Below are positions 33,814 through 45,051 of a stretch of 64,000 nucleotides of DNA, in pieces. Source of the DNA: Coenobita brevimanus. Lineage: Eukaryota > Arthropoda > Malacostraca > Decapoda > Coenobitidae. Each line of letters starts with the position of its first letter. Within the stretch, counting starts at the first letter, position 1. Under the pieces are notes generated by a model. It worked only from the letters and a program-made list of their open reading frames with translations, did no database searches and was not told the origin of the DNA. Both the position numbers and the translations under genes were made by a program. The stretch spans positions 42,867,048-42,931,047 of the forward strand of contig CM064715.1 of assembly GCA_032717465.1 (NCBI GenBank), read 5' to 3'.

Positions 33814-33880
<67 letters not shown>
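33814..33880. repeat. (CT)n(CA)n compound microsatellite
   Basis: (CT)n 33814-33837 directly followed by (CA)n to 33879. Confidence 0.96.
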
Positions 33881-33881
<1 letters not shown>

Positions 33882-34007
33882 CATCTTTTCTTCGTCTGCT
33901 GTATACCAAATTTATCTACCAATCAATCTATCAGCGGGGACATATTTGATCTACACATATTTCTGTATCTACAAATCTATGAATCTATGTCGGTACTTTT
34001 AAGACAC

Positions 34008-34125
34008 CTTGCCGTGTGACCCTGACCTTTGACCTACTATAATGTTCTGATAAAATAGGTCAACATCTTTACTAATCCTCAGGACGTTTCCAAGTCTGAC
34101 CAAGATCAGAACTAAACTATTTTAT
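34008..34125. repeat. Family E dispersed repeat fragment (GACCTTTGACC type)
   Basis: GTGTGACCCTGACCTTTGAC followed by ATTTCC-like and AAGTCTGACCAAGATCAGAA segments resembles the longer copy at 47636-48060. Such GACCTTTGACC repeats are common in marine invertebrates (from memory, not searched). Confidence 0.5.
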
Positions 34126-34132
34126 TTAGCTT

Positions 34133-34134
<2 letters not shown>

Positions 34135-34213
<79 letters not shown>

Positions 34214-34257
34214 TTACAGTACCTTTGCGAGGGTGGGTGTAACTTTTAATTAAGGAA

Positions 34258-34308
<51 letters not shown>

Positions 34309-34377
34309 AAGACACACACACCGATAACACTCATTCACATCAGTCAAAGAAAATTATACTCTGCTTCCTTCTTGCTA

Positions 34378-34411
<34 letters not shown>
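34135..34411. repeat. (CT)n(AC)n, (CT)n and (GT)n microsatellites
   Basis: (CT)n 34135-34170 into (CA)n to 34210, (CT)n 34259-34308, (GT)n 34380-34411. Confidence 0.95.
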
Positions 34412-34414
<3 letters not shown>

Positions 34415-34589
34415 AGCCACTGTTTTTACTTAACCCTTTACTGATTATTATTCATTTATTTTCCCAATCAATGAAAGAAATATCCGCAGATGGTTCAAGA
34501 CGTATATGTCACTAAGTTATATATTACAATTTTTATGTTTTTGTTTTTTTTCTATTTTTTTCCATTCTACTCAGACTCCCAACATAAGT

Positions 34590-34770
34590 GGCTTCGTGAC
34601 ACCTCTTCCTAAGCGATTTATTCAGCTTATTAGACCTTCACATTCTCTTGCATTATGTCTTCGTAATATCGACACAGTTTGTAATATGGACGATTTGTAT
34701 TACTAACGTTCAAGAGGATACTGAGGTGTAATGTGCAGCATTAATTGCTAAAGAAAATGCGTTATGGGGA
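34590..34770. repeat. Family B copy, decayed
   Basis: Left arm CACCTCTTCCTAAGCGATTT (34600-34619) and a decayed right arm from ACTGAGGTGTAATGTGCAGC (34720-34739) through TAATTGCTAAAGAAAATGCG. Confidence 0.6.
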
Positions 34771-34779
34771 AAAAAAATT

Positions 34780-35415
34780 ATAAGGGGTATGCCTGTATCA
34801 TCATCACTTCATTAAGGTCGCTGCAGGATCACGTTTGTCTCCCGGGATGGACAGTGAGAGCCGGATCCAACACCCTTGATGCTCGGGTATTAGGTTATGA
34901 ATGGAGCTGTGGGTGTGTATGAGGGGATTTGTGCATGTCAGAGTGGCAGTGTTGTATGTCTGTGTCAGGATGCATGTCACCCGTATACACCGACGGTATA
35001 CAAACAGATGTAAACATACTCGTATGAATGGACACACTACCAGCACTGGGTTATACTTTATGTCTACAAAGATGTGAGTTGCGAATCCAGCACTGTACAT
35101 CGGGAAACGAATACCCTGTCACAAAGCCACTAAGGCTTCACATTACTGCTATTGCTACTCAGCTCCACTTATTCTCTTGCTAACCAATCTAACCAGTATC
35201 GCTCATTTCACGGCTCTTCACATTCTATATTATCACTTCATCCCGCTAATATATATGGTACTCTTAACTATAATTAATATATTTTGCCCATACTGAAAAA
35301 AAAAAAATAAGGAAACACTACTGGCAAGGATTACGTAACAAAATTAGTACTCAGGTGAGGAAGAGCCAACTGTAAAATACTAAAAAATATACCTTCTAAG
35401 ACCATATGTATAAGA
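34780..35415. other. Ordinary AT-rich DNA, no recognised feature
   Basis: No microsatellite and no recognised gene. A 98-codon minus-strand frame (34804-35100) has no family resemblance that I can see. Confidence 0.4.
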
Positions 35416-35418
35416 GTA

Positions 35419-35535
<117 letters not shown>

Positions 35536-35559
35536 TATGTTGAAGAAACACAAATTACA

Positions 35560-35890
35560 CGTGTTTACATACGTGGAAAGTTTTTAACGCTCCAGCCGGG
35601 AATCGAACCCGAGACCTCTAGAAAGAAAAAAGAAAGCCGCTTGTGTACTGGCTGGGATAGATTAAAGTTGCTGTCACCTGCCGAGTTGCGTGGGGCTAAG
35701 CAAAACTCCTGATGTGTCTGAATACATGTATCATCATATGGTTTGGGGCTGAAATACATCCTCCCATAACGGATCTGCCTGGTTCGTCATTGAATGCATG
35801 TACCTAAGCTTTTATCACGCCATGAAGTAGTGGTAACAGTGCCTGACTTCTATCTAGAGGTCTCGGGTTCGATTCCCGGCTGGAGCGTTA
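35560..35890. mobile_element. Inverted pair of tRNA-derived heads
   Basis: On the + strand GGTTCGATTCC at 35866-35876 is a perfect RNA polymerase III B box. It is preceded by GTGGTAACAGTGCCTGACTT (35830-35849), which resembles a tRNA D-arm region. The same 45-50 bp, starting TCTAGAGGTCTCGGGTTCGA and running past the B box into GCGTTAAA, occurs inverted on the minus strand (B box at 35599-35609). A T-arm can be folded, but no matching acceptor stem exists, so these are not intact tRNA genes. Either two SINEs in opposite orientation or one foldback element. Confidence 0.65.
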
Positions 35891-35904
35891 AATACTTTCC
35901 ATAT

Positions 35905-36025
35905 ACAGAATGTAGATTTTATTCAGATGAAAAGAGACTTTTCAAACTGGACGGAATAGCTACAGCTGTCATAAATCCTTTCACAAGTAAAGTGCTCTCG
36001 TAACTGAATAAAATCGCCCATAAAT
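35905..36025. repeat. Family A complete but diverged unit
   Basis: A decayed forward arm (GTAGATTTTATTCAGATG) at 35912-35929 and a reverse arm (AACTGAATAAAATCGCCC) at 36002-36019 flank GCTACAGCTGTCATAAATCC. Confidence 0.75.
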
Positions 36026-36460
36026 ACCAAAAGATAGAACAGGAATGACGTTCTCTCGCTCTGAGGGGGACGCTGATGACCACATCTTACCACTCCGGCT
36101 CCAAAAATTTACGGAGCTGACCCAAATATTCTGGGCGGTGAAAAACTAAATAAATAAATAATATCCAAATAAATAAATAAATAAGTGATACAACATGGCG
36201 TCCTCGAAGTGACTGATAATGGTGTCCAGTCAACTGATGTGAGAGATTTTTCTCTTCAGTAGACAGAAAATACAGAACAAAGAACCTAGTGATAAGGCAG
36301 ACGATAATGCAGTACAAAACATGGTAAAATATATAAACAAATAAACACACACACACACATCTAGCTATCTATTCTCTCTCTCTCCGACTCTTACAATGCT
36401 GTTCCACTCGACCGTATTTCGATTCTCTCGAGAGCTCCCACTTCACATTTTCAAACAATA

Positions 36461-36463
<3 letters not shown>

Positions 36464-36519
<56 letters not shown>
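36464..36519. repeat. (GA)n microsatellite, about 56 bp
   Basis: A perfect run immediately before a family D element. Confidence 0.96.
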
Positions 36520-36522
<3 letters not shown>

Positions 36523-36534
36523 AACTAGAAAGCG

Positions 36535-36745
36535 CTCAAAAAGCGCATACCTCCGCCAATGCCATTGCCATGAAAAAGGATGCTGATCCGGATTCCGATC
36601 CGCCCTCAAATTTAATCGTTTCTTCCTTGGCCCATGGCCCACCCTTCCACAAAATTTAATCAAAATCCATTCATAACTTTTTCAGTAATCCCGGATCCGG
36701 ATCCGCCCCAAAATTTAATCAATGCCTTCTTGGTCCATGGCCTGT
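36535..36745. repeat. Family D dispersed element, left part
   Basis: Starts GCGCATACCTCCGCC and contains GGATCCGGATCCGCC and AAAATTTAATC words twice, plus TTGGCCCATGGCCCACC. The same words occur at 37300-37544 and 38935-39291. It resembles an interspersed repeat that I recall from many marine invertebrates; no search was possible. Confidence 0.75.
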
Positions 36746-36749
36746 AAGG

Positions 36750-37300
36750 ATTCCATATTAAAAATACAATTAATTATAGAAAACATGATAGATAGATAGA
36801 TAGATAGATAGACAGAGCACCAGGCAAGCCTGGGAACGGGAGATGAGCTTGCTAGTGTAAGTGAGGAAATGTTGACAATACCCCGGAAGCAGCAAGTCAG
36901 GGGATGAGATAAGTAGTGTGTCAGCGAGATAGCATACGAACAATGCCTAGTGACCATACACACACATACACACATACTCACACACAGGTTTCTAGAACAT
37001 TTCAACAACAGTGTAACACACGTGACACGACCCCTGCTACACCAGAATTTAGGAAGCAGAGCTCAGAAGGAGGCTAGCTATAGAACCGACAGGTAGTGGA
37101 GAGAGTGAACAAGAAGAGGGGTCCAACTAGACTTACTTAGTATATTAAGTCTCTGTAATACATACACTACTCAACTTAAGACTTTCTCTGAAGATAATAA
37201 ATCAAGATCAACTCCCTGTATTCATCTTTAACTCCTACTGCTATTCAATTATCAAAATAATAATAAAAACTCAAGACTCACCTATTACAAGAACAGAGTC
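36750..37300. other. AT-rich spacer between two family D parts
   Basis: Contains GATAGATAGATA (36788-36812) and ordinary DNA. No gene. Confidence 0.45.
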
Positions 37301-37544
37301 ACAGGCCCACCTTTCCACAAAATTTAATTGAAATTCATTGAGAACTTTTGATGATATGTGTAGGATACTCCGGATCCAGATCCGCCCTAAAATTTAATAA
37401 TTTCTTCCTTGGCCCATGGACCACCTTTCCACAAAATTGCCTCAAAATTCGTTTATAACTTTTTGAGCAATCTCTCTAACAGACAGACAGACAAACAAAC
37501 AAACCAACGCCGGCAAAAACATAACCTCCTTGACGGAGGTAATA
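37300..37544. repeat. Family D dispersed element, right part
   Basis: CCCACCTTTCCACAAAATTT, TCCGGATCCAGATCCGCC, CAGACAGACAGACAAACAAA and the terminal TGACGGAGGTAATA, which is the inverse of the CATACCTCCG left end. Confidence 0.8.
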
Positions 37545-37689
37545 AAAAGATAATACTACAATAGGAATACTAACGATCAGAACGTACCAGATGAATAATT
37601 CAGAAGAGTACTCCTTCAAATCTGGAACTCGCAAAGAAAACGGGCTCCCACCAAAGGAGGATTATGTAAGCGAGAGTGTGAGTTTCTGA

Positions 37690-37990
37690 TTCCCCCCCCC
37701 CTCTCTCTCTCTCTCTCGCTCTCATACAATCACACGCTGACTCACAAACTTTCTCACTTGGCCACTGTGAGTAGGGAGGCTTATGATATTCTTTTACTCC
37801 TCGCTCTCACCCTCCTCCCTCCCTCCTCCCCTCTCTCTCTCTCTCTCGGAGTATTAGATAACAGGAAATGACTATCTACTTATATCTATCTGCCTATATA
37901 TCTATCCATCTATCTATTTAAGCAACTATCTCTTCATCTATCTGAACATCTACCTCTTACACAACCAAACCCTATTTTATTCTTTCACAA

Positions 37991-38027
<37 letters not shown>

Positions 38028-38235
38028 ATCAATACATCAATAGCCCCTTCTCAACCTCGCCTCTTTAATCAATTCTACTTTATCTTCAATTACTTTCACG
38101 CCTCTCTCTCTCTCTCTCTCTCTCTTTTCCATGCTTACAGACACATTTCCTTCCTCTCTTTATCTGTCTTCAATTCTTTAGGTCATACCTCTCTCTCTCT
38201 CTCTCACTCTCTCTCTCTCTCTAACATTCACAAGG
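37690..38235. repeat. Field of (CT)n tracts
   Basis: (CT)n at 37700-37722, 37830-37848, 37991-38025, 38101-38125 and 38190-38222, with CTATCTAT words at 37870-37940. Confidence 0.9.
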
Positions 38236-38338
38236 GTTCAAACACATCACATCACTGCCCATAAACACCCATTCAACATTCATCAAATCCATACATTTCA
38301 ATTAACATACTGGGAATAGAGATGAAATATTAAAGCAT

Positions 38339-38447
<109 letters not shown>

Positions 38448-38623
38448 TGTATGTGTATGGATGAGTTTGCTCTAATGTATAAACTAGGGTATGTGTACGG
38501 TTATGTGCGTCTGTGTGTGTATGATTATGTACGCATTATGTTCTGTGTGTACAAGCTTTGGTATACATGTGGTTATGGGTGTGCGTATATCAGCTAATAT
38601 TTAAGAGTATAATTACGTAAACT

Positions 38624-38630
38624 CAGTCTC

Positions 38631-38665
<35 letters not shown>

Positions 38666-38750
38666 GTCCATTATTCATGTCAGGAATGATACACAGGCGG
38701 GCTCATTTCACAAACCCACCTCGGAGAGAGAGAGAGAGAGAGAGAGAGAA
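38624..38750. repeat. (CT)n and (GA)n microsatellites, inverted
   Basis: (CT)n 38624-38666 and (GA)n 38723-38749. Confidence 0.93.
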
Positions 38751-38934
38751 TAAAGGCTACAGAGACCTTTCCTTTTCCTATTCTCCACTTCAGGCATTAT
38801 AATTTCTCTCCTAGCACATTCTCGTTACTGGTTTATTTCTACACACGCTACGCCAATACTCTTGTGAAACAGAATAGTCTTGCACTGTCTGTCGATATCA
38901 CAACTATAAGCAATATCAACACCAGAAAGCCATC

Positions 38935-39291
38935 AGAAAGCGCATACCTCCGAAAACGCCACTGTTAATAAAACTTACAAAATCAGGCTGTAGTTTTCAG
39001 ACAAAAAGCACGACTGTATTAGTTTTTCATCAAGTTCTGGGCATTAATTTTATAGAAATTTTAATAATCCGCAAAATTGCTCTATCTCGCAACGTTAAAA
39101 AAAAAGAAAAGAATAAAAAAATCTACATCCAGATCCGCCTCAAAATCTCTTCAAATTTTCCTTGGCTAATGGGCTGCCCCTCCAGAAACCTTCATCGAAA
39201 TTCCACTGCAACATTTTGAGATATTTTGAGAACAGACAGACAGACACGTGTGATCGCATAGCCTCCGCCCAACTTCGCTGACGGAGGTAAT
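38935..39291. repeat. Family D dispersed element, near full length (about 357 bp)
   Basis: Left end GCGCATACCTCCG and right end GACGGAGGTAATA form terminal inverted repeats. Internal CCAGATCCGCCTCAAAATCT, AATGGGCTGCCCCTCCAGAA and ACAGACAGACAGAC match the other copies. No coding capacity. Confidence 0.75.
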
Positions 39292-39539
39292 AACGAAAGA
39301 GTGTGCGACAAGTAGTATCCAGTCCAAATCAAAGGAATTTAACAGAAGGGAAATAAATAAATAAATAATAAGCATAAAAATAGGTGTTAGTCCATGAAGC
39401 CAAGGTGAATTCAGTGTTATAACCCACATGATTCCCCCCTACTCATTAATTGCACTGCTGCGTATAACACTCTGGTTTTAGCCCTATTTAATGTTCCTTT
39501 GTATCTGTCTGTCTGTCATACTTTTACTCATCAATGGGT

Positions 39540-39546
39540 ACTTTAT

Positions 39547-39613
<67 letters not shown>

Positions 39614-39703
39614 CTCTCTCTCTCCCTCCCCTAGCAAGTTGACAGGAAACCCAACACTTGACAAAGTTTTAAGACAGACACGAAAAGGTCTGTTGGCCTC
39701 TTC

Positions 39704-39734
<31 letters not shown>

Positions 39735-39772
39735 TAAAGCAGTTTGTCCCTCTTTTCATACCCCCTCACACA

Positions 39773-39817
<45 letters not shown>

Positions 39818-39820
39818 ATC
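39540..39820. repeat. (CATA)n(CA)n(CT)n, (GA)n and (CT)n microsatellites
   Basis: (ACAT)n(AC)n 39545-39610 into (TC)n to 39623, (GA)n 39703-39730 and (CT)n 39776-39818. Confidence 0.94.
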
Positions 39821-39904
39821 AGGCTTATCTCCCACACTGAGTACACACCCCAAACCTAACATGTTCCACACAAGTTTAAATCATTCTCTTCACTAACCTC
39901 ATGG

Positions 39905-40100
39905 CTAAAGTTTGGGGAGGAAGGAGGAAGAGGAAGAGGAAGGGAGGAAGAGGAAGAGGAAGGGAGGAGGAGGAGGAGGAGGAGGAGGAGGAGGGATAAA
40001 CAGATGGGATGTGTGGAAGACAGTGTGAGGAAAAGGGAAAGAAAAGGAGAGATGGGGAGGTACAAAAGGGGAAAGGGAAGAGGTGAGGAGAGAGAAGTCT
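39905..40100. repeat. (GGA)n/GAAGAG polypurine tract
   Basis: A 24-bp unit GGAGGAAGAGGAAGAGGAAG plus GGAG repeats, then (GGA)n 39965-39993. Confidence 0.9.
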
Positions 40101-40256
40101 TTACCGAATGAGTGAGAGGATGAAAGATATGATAATGACGAAACGAGAAGGACGAAACACAGGATAAAAGACGAAGGAAGAGGAACGTGTTTGGGTGGTA
40201 AGGGCAAGAAATAAGGGCAAAGGATGGAAACAACTAAGCTTTGGATTCCACCCCCC

Positions 40257-40258
<2 letters not shown>

Positions 40259-40305
<47 letters not shown>

Positions 40306-40378
40306 GAAGAGTAAGTTTTCCTATTAGTATTATGGCCTGATCGCTTCTTTTGGGTCGTGAGGTCCTGGTAATCTGTAT

Positions 40379-40410
<32 letters not shown>
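40259..40410. repeat. Two (CT)n microsatellites
   Basis: Perfect runs at 40259-40301 and 40382-40410. Confidence 0.95.
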
Positions 40411-40413
<3 letters not shown>

Positions 40414-40479
40414 AACAAGTATACAATGGAAGACACATTTACCGCCCAGAGGAAGCTAAAGTTCCACAAAGTATTACCC

Positions 40480-42115
40480 GGCCAAGCCCTGAATCCTCGT
40501 ATACTCTTGTCGATATATGATCCTTACACCAGGGACCGCCAGGTATCGGAAATTCCACTCAACTGACACAGCTGCGAAGTCTGAACAGGAAACGCACACA
40601 CAATGGTCTAAGAAATATGCATGAGGGTGACAGAAAGCTACTCTTGGCATACATAATTTTCGGCACTGATTCGTATTAAAATGATTACTCCGGAGAAAAC
40701 AGTTGTTCTGCTTTTGTTATTAATGATTATAATTGTTCTGTAATAGTCCTTCAAAATATTACCCTCAATGATGCACGAAAACTACTCTGCAAACCAGTGT
40801 AGGTACAGTATTATTGTGTACATTATTATTACTGTGTTGTAAACTGGTGTTATAGAACTGTTACGGTTTATTCCACCTGTCTTGCGGAGCTTTATCTATC
40901 CCACAACGCAGTCGTAGAATTTAGGACAAAATATATCTCTCAACATTAAGTGTTTCTTTGGTGTTTCAAACCACAATCAAGTCATAAACGAGGGTCCATG
41001 GCATGATATACGGCAATGCTATACCACTGGTGACCACAATGAACACCGCCCAGCAAGTGCGCCAGGAAATCATTATTCAATTTACAAGGATATATAATGC
41101 CTTGCGCATATCACTAATTTCCATTTACCACTGTGAACCATTATATGGTAGTCACAAACTTTACAACCGGTAGGTATGTGACCTCGCTCGTAAAATTCAT
41201 CGACAGCACTCAACTATGTTTATATTCATAATGTTTTCAAACACGGTGTCTGAAACAAAAGAAATTAAGTCCATTAAGAACACCTGGCCAGGGGGACGCA
41301 ATCATTAGCATAATTACATTTAGCTTTGGTGGGTCCGCTCTGTGGCACTTCATATTGGATTACGCTGTTTTCAGACGGTACGCAATTCTGTCGACACAAC
41401 AGAAACCGGTTGAATGTCCTAATCCTCAAGATGAACCTGGTGAGTGCTAAACATCCACGCCTGAGGTGACCAGGGCTACCAACATGCACAGGCCAAGGCT
41501 ACTTTCCTATACTGGGTCGACCCTATTTCACTGTGTTACACTCACCTGTGCAAAGATCATTCTTTTACCGAGTGTACAAATTGGTATGCAAAGAACGCTT
41601 CATACCTATCAATCAATCTTTCTTTTTCCATCCATGCATCCTTCCATCTATTTCACTATTCTATCTACTTAATGTACAGTCACTGAATGCTGTAGCCATA
41701 ATATACAACTTTACTTGGAACTAACGCAGCGATATCCCATACCAAATAAATGGTGCTGATGAGCTCGTCAGATCTTCCATTGTCGTACCATGCTATACAC
41801 GTCTGGAATCCGTCAATACCAAAACTGAAATCCCAACACCGTAGAAAGGCCTTTTTTTGGGGTGAAGGCTGTAATGTGGAGAAATTAATAAAACCAGAGG
41901 CATCCAGTATTTAGGATTTACAGTTATTTCACGTTAAGACTGGGATTTTTTTCTTTTCCAATTTCCCGTAGCTCAATGACGGAAGAAGACATTACTACGA
42001 CTCTGCATTCATTCCATATCCTTTTTTTTCTTTTTTCTTTTTTTTTTTTCTAGATTCTTTTCACTTTAATTTACCCTACAACTGCCATCTCTCTATCTTC
42101 AATGCTGAGCTGTAA
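40480..42115. other. Long stretch without microsatellites or recognised features
   Basis: Balanced AT-rich DNA. The short open frames (for example a 71-codon minus-strand frame at 41274-41489) have no resemblance to known families that I can see. This is the best place in the window for an unrecognised single-copy feature. Confidence 0.4.
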
Positions 42116-42119
42116 CAAT

Positions 42120-42270
42120 AGATTACCACTGCAATACGATGCCAGTCACGAAGAAACGCAAAGGAAGAATACAGAGGCGTGGATCTGTCTTTTTCTGCCA
42201 CTGAACTATGCAAAATAAAACAGCAAAAAAGACGAAAATCTGAGCCAAGTTAACGTGAAATGGCCATAAC
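42120..42270. repeat. Dispersed repeat (family F), second copy
   Basis: GATTACCACTGCAATACGAT, CCAGTCACGAAGA and GCAAAATAAAACAGCAAAAA align in order with 15903-16045. Confidence 0.55.
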
Positions 42271-42640
42271 ACCGTATCTCCTTGCTGATCTTTTGCTCCA
42301 GCTCAGCACTCGAGATGGAGAGAGAGCAATTTTACACCTTCTTTGAACATGGGTATAGTTAAACAAGATTCACTGGGATTCGAAGCTTTGAGACAGTGTA
42401 AGAGACGTATAAGGTCTAGCACATTTCGAAGTAATGTGGAGTAATTCACCTGAAGAATGAACCAACAACCCATATGATTATTAAGGATTTAGTTTAGTAG
42501 GATTCACTTGGCTCTGACATTTTAGAGACAATGTAAAGAAAAAATGAACCATGATTGAATATGTATGACAAGAAAATATTAACTCGTTCCTTTAGGCTTT
42601 GAAACATCTCGAAACAGTAAAAGGAATAAACTGATGCCTG

Positions 42641-42866
42641 GGTTCGTATTCCCGTCGTTTAAGGAAGCTCCCTAGAACCTCTTCCTTAGCGATTTATTCT
42701 TCGATATGGTTCGTTAATATCAATTTGTACCGTATGTTAGGTATGCAGAAAATGGTGGTAGTGGAATGATTTAAATAACACAGAAGTGGACTGTAACGTG
42801 GAATGGGCAAAATAAATCACTTAGGAAGAAGTGTTGGGGAGCTTCCTTAACCAACGAGAATACCGG
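42641..42866. mobile_element. Complete family B element (MITE-like), 226 bp
   Basis: The left terminal repeat (from GGTTCGTATTCCCGTCG to CGATTTATT, about 58 bp) is inverted at the right end (from AATAAATCAC to GAGAATACCGG). Both ends carry AAGGAAGCTCCC(T/C)A in the matching orientation. The centre has no coding potential. Terminal inverted repeats plus small size indicate a non-autonomous DNA transposon. No clear target-site duplication was seen, and a SINE starts right at the end. Confidence 0.8.
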
Positions 42867-43033
42867 CCCTGGTGTTCTAGTGGGTTAAGGCTCTCCAACA
42901 GAATATGACCCGGGGAAGAGGAGAGAAGTGAGGTTTATTTCTCGTAAAACAGGGGGAAGTACCTGGTCACTCACCTTAAATTTCCAAAGTTGCCTAGCCT
43001 CGGTCCCTACGCTCCACATGGGGAAAATAAAGA
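42866..43033 (+). mobile_element. tRNA-derived SINE (family C), second copy
   Basis: Head CCTGGTGTTCTAGTGGGTTA, body GGTCACTCACCTTAAATTTC and tail TTGCCTAGCCTCGGTCCCTA align in order with 15486-15680. It abuts the family B element, so one may have inserted beside or into the other. Confidence 0.65.
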
Positions 43034-43039
43034 ATAACT

Positions 43040-43549
43040 GAGAAATAGATGAGCTGGATCAAGGAAGCGAGGTGGAAGCAGCCTAATCATTACTGATTAG
43101 TTTAGTATGATGCATTTAGTTTTGAGAGCTTCCAGAAAGTGCAAGAAAACACACATAATTCCTAATCGTTTTCCCAAGCATCTTTTATCTCTTTTTTCTT
43201 TATATATTTTGCAATTTTAGTTTCCGCATACATTTCTTTCTTTCCTTCTTTCTGTATTATAACTTCGAATCGGTGTAAGGAAACAAATATAACTCCAATA
43301 ATGCTTCCCCACACGTCTTTTTTCCCCCACTGTTCTTTCTTTTTAATTATTCAGTTCTTCCCGTATACTTCCGTTTTGGGGGAGTTCGGAGACAGTGGAA
43401 AGAAAAAGTAAAAAGATATTACTCCCACAATGATTTCCCCAACATATTTTTAACATGTCTGTGTCTCATTAGAATTCTGGTGGAGTCGTGTTGTTTTGTT
43501 ATTCCGTAATGTGTGGTGATCTGTGAATCACTTCGGGGAAAAATGGATC

Positions 43550-43550
<1 letters not shown>
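43040..43550. other. AT-rich DNA, no recognised feature
   Basis: Weak repeats of AGTGNAAGAAA and CCCCAACA(T/C)AT TTTTAAC words only. No gene. Confidence 0.4.

Positions 43551-43552
<2 letters not shown>

Positions 43553-43591
<39 letters not shown>
43553..43591. repeat. (GA)n microsatellite
   Basis: A perfect run. Confidence 0.95.
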
Positions 43592-43592
<1 letters not shown>

Positions 43593-43659
43593 ATAACTAA
43601 ACTTTCACTTGCAGATTTTTGTCACAAGCCAATTATAATTTTTGCAAGTTACCCCCATA

Positions 43660-44530
43660 AATAACGCACCAGCCCACTCCCTAACGCACTCTACCACACA
43701 CCACCACCACACTCCCTACCACACACCAGCCCACTCCCTAACGCACTCCACCACACGCCACCACCCCACTCCCTACCACACACCACCACCCCACTCCCTA
43801 ACGCACTCTACCACACACCACCACCCAACTCCCTACCACACATCACCACCCCACTCCCTAACGCACTCTACCACACACCACCACCCCACTCCCTACCACA
43901 CACCAGCCCACTCCCTAACGCACTCTACCACACACCACCACCCCACTCCCTACCACACACCAGCCCACTCCCTAACGCACTCTACCACACACCACCACCC
44001 CACTCCCTACCACACACCAGCCCACTCCCTACCACACACCACCACCACACTCCCTACCACACACCAGCCCACTCCCTAACGCACTCCACCACACGCCACC
44101 ACCCCACTCCCTATCACACACCACCACCCCACTCCCTAACGCACTCTACCACACACCATCACCCAACTCCCTACCACACATCACCACCCCACTCCCTAAC
44201 GCACTCTACCATACACCACCACCACACTCCCTAACGCACTCTACCACACACAACAAGTAGACTCTCTAACGCACTCTACCACACACCACCACCACACTCC
44301 CTAACGCACTCTACCACACACCACCACCACACTCCCTAACGCACTCTACCACACACCACCACCACACTCCCTAACGCACTCTACCACACACCACCACCAC
44401 ACTCCCTAAAGCACTCTACCACGCACCGCCACCACACTCCCTAACGCACTCTACCACACACCACCACCACACTCCCTAAAGCACTCCACCACACACCACC
44501 ACCACACTCCCTAACGCACTCTACTACACG
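43660..44530. repeat. ACTCCCTAACGCACTCTACC minisatellite with higher-order structure
   Basis: The right part (44226-44525) is monomers of 35 bp. The left part is a dimer of about 57-60 bp in which ACTCCCTAACG and ACTCCCTACCAC units alternate. A block from 43723 recurs at 44061 (338 bp later), a higher-order repeat. The 145-codon frame at 43642-44079 exists because 57 and 60 are divisible by three. Confidence 0.95.
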
Positions 44531-44534
44531 AAAA

Positions 44535-44690
44535 GAATTAGAGCAGGGATTTATATGGAAAGTAAGAGAGCAGGGATTTATATGGAAAGTATGAGAGCAG
44601 GGATTATATGGAAAGTATTACAGCAGGGATTTATATGGAAAGTATTAGAGCAGGGATTTATATGGAAAGTATTTGAGGTGGGATTTATTT
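44535..44690. repeat. 27-bp minisatellite GAGCAGGGATTTATATGGAA, five to six units
   Basis: Units continue AGTATTA. The third has lost one T, and the last is diverged (GAGGTGGGATTTATTTATTT). A decayed family A reverse arm follows at 44717-44735. Confidence 0.95.
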
Positions 44691-44699
44691 ATTTCAATT

Positions 44700-44790
44700 T
44701 TATATATTTCCCCTAAGCTGACTAATACCGTCTAGAGATAGCAATAACAAACGCCTGACAGTGAAGGGGGTTAACTTCACTAATTAAACA
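44700..44790. repeat. Family A reverse arm, decayed
   Basis: AGCTGACTAATACCGTCTAG at 44716-44735, then GAGATAGCAATA and the outer word GTGAAGGGGGTTAAC at 44761. Confidence 0.7.
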
Positions 44791-44835
44791 GTAAATCTTG
44801 CCATTAAGGTCGGACCACCAAGAAAGAACCGTAAG

Positions 44836-45044
<209 letters not shown>

Positions 45045-45051
<7 letters not shown>

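Noticed and set aside
35828..35890. Functional tRNA gene on the + strand
   Set aside because: The T arm and B box are good, but no acceptor stem pairs with the 3' side and the D and anticodon arms do not fold; it also recurs inverted at 35599.
43642..44079. 145-codon histidine/threonine/proline-rich repeat protein
   Set aside because: The open frame follows from a minisatellite unit of 57 or 60 bp; no start context, splice sites or unique flanks support it.
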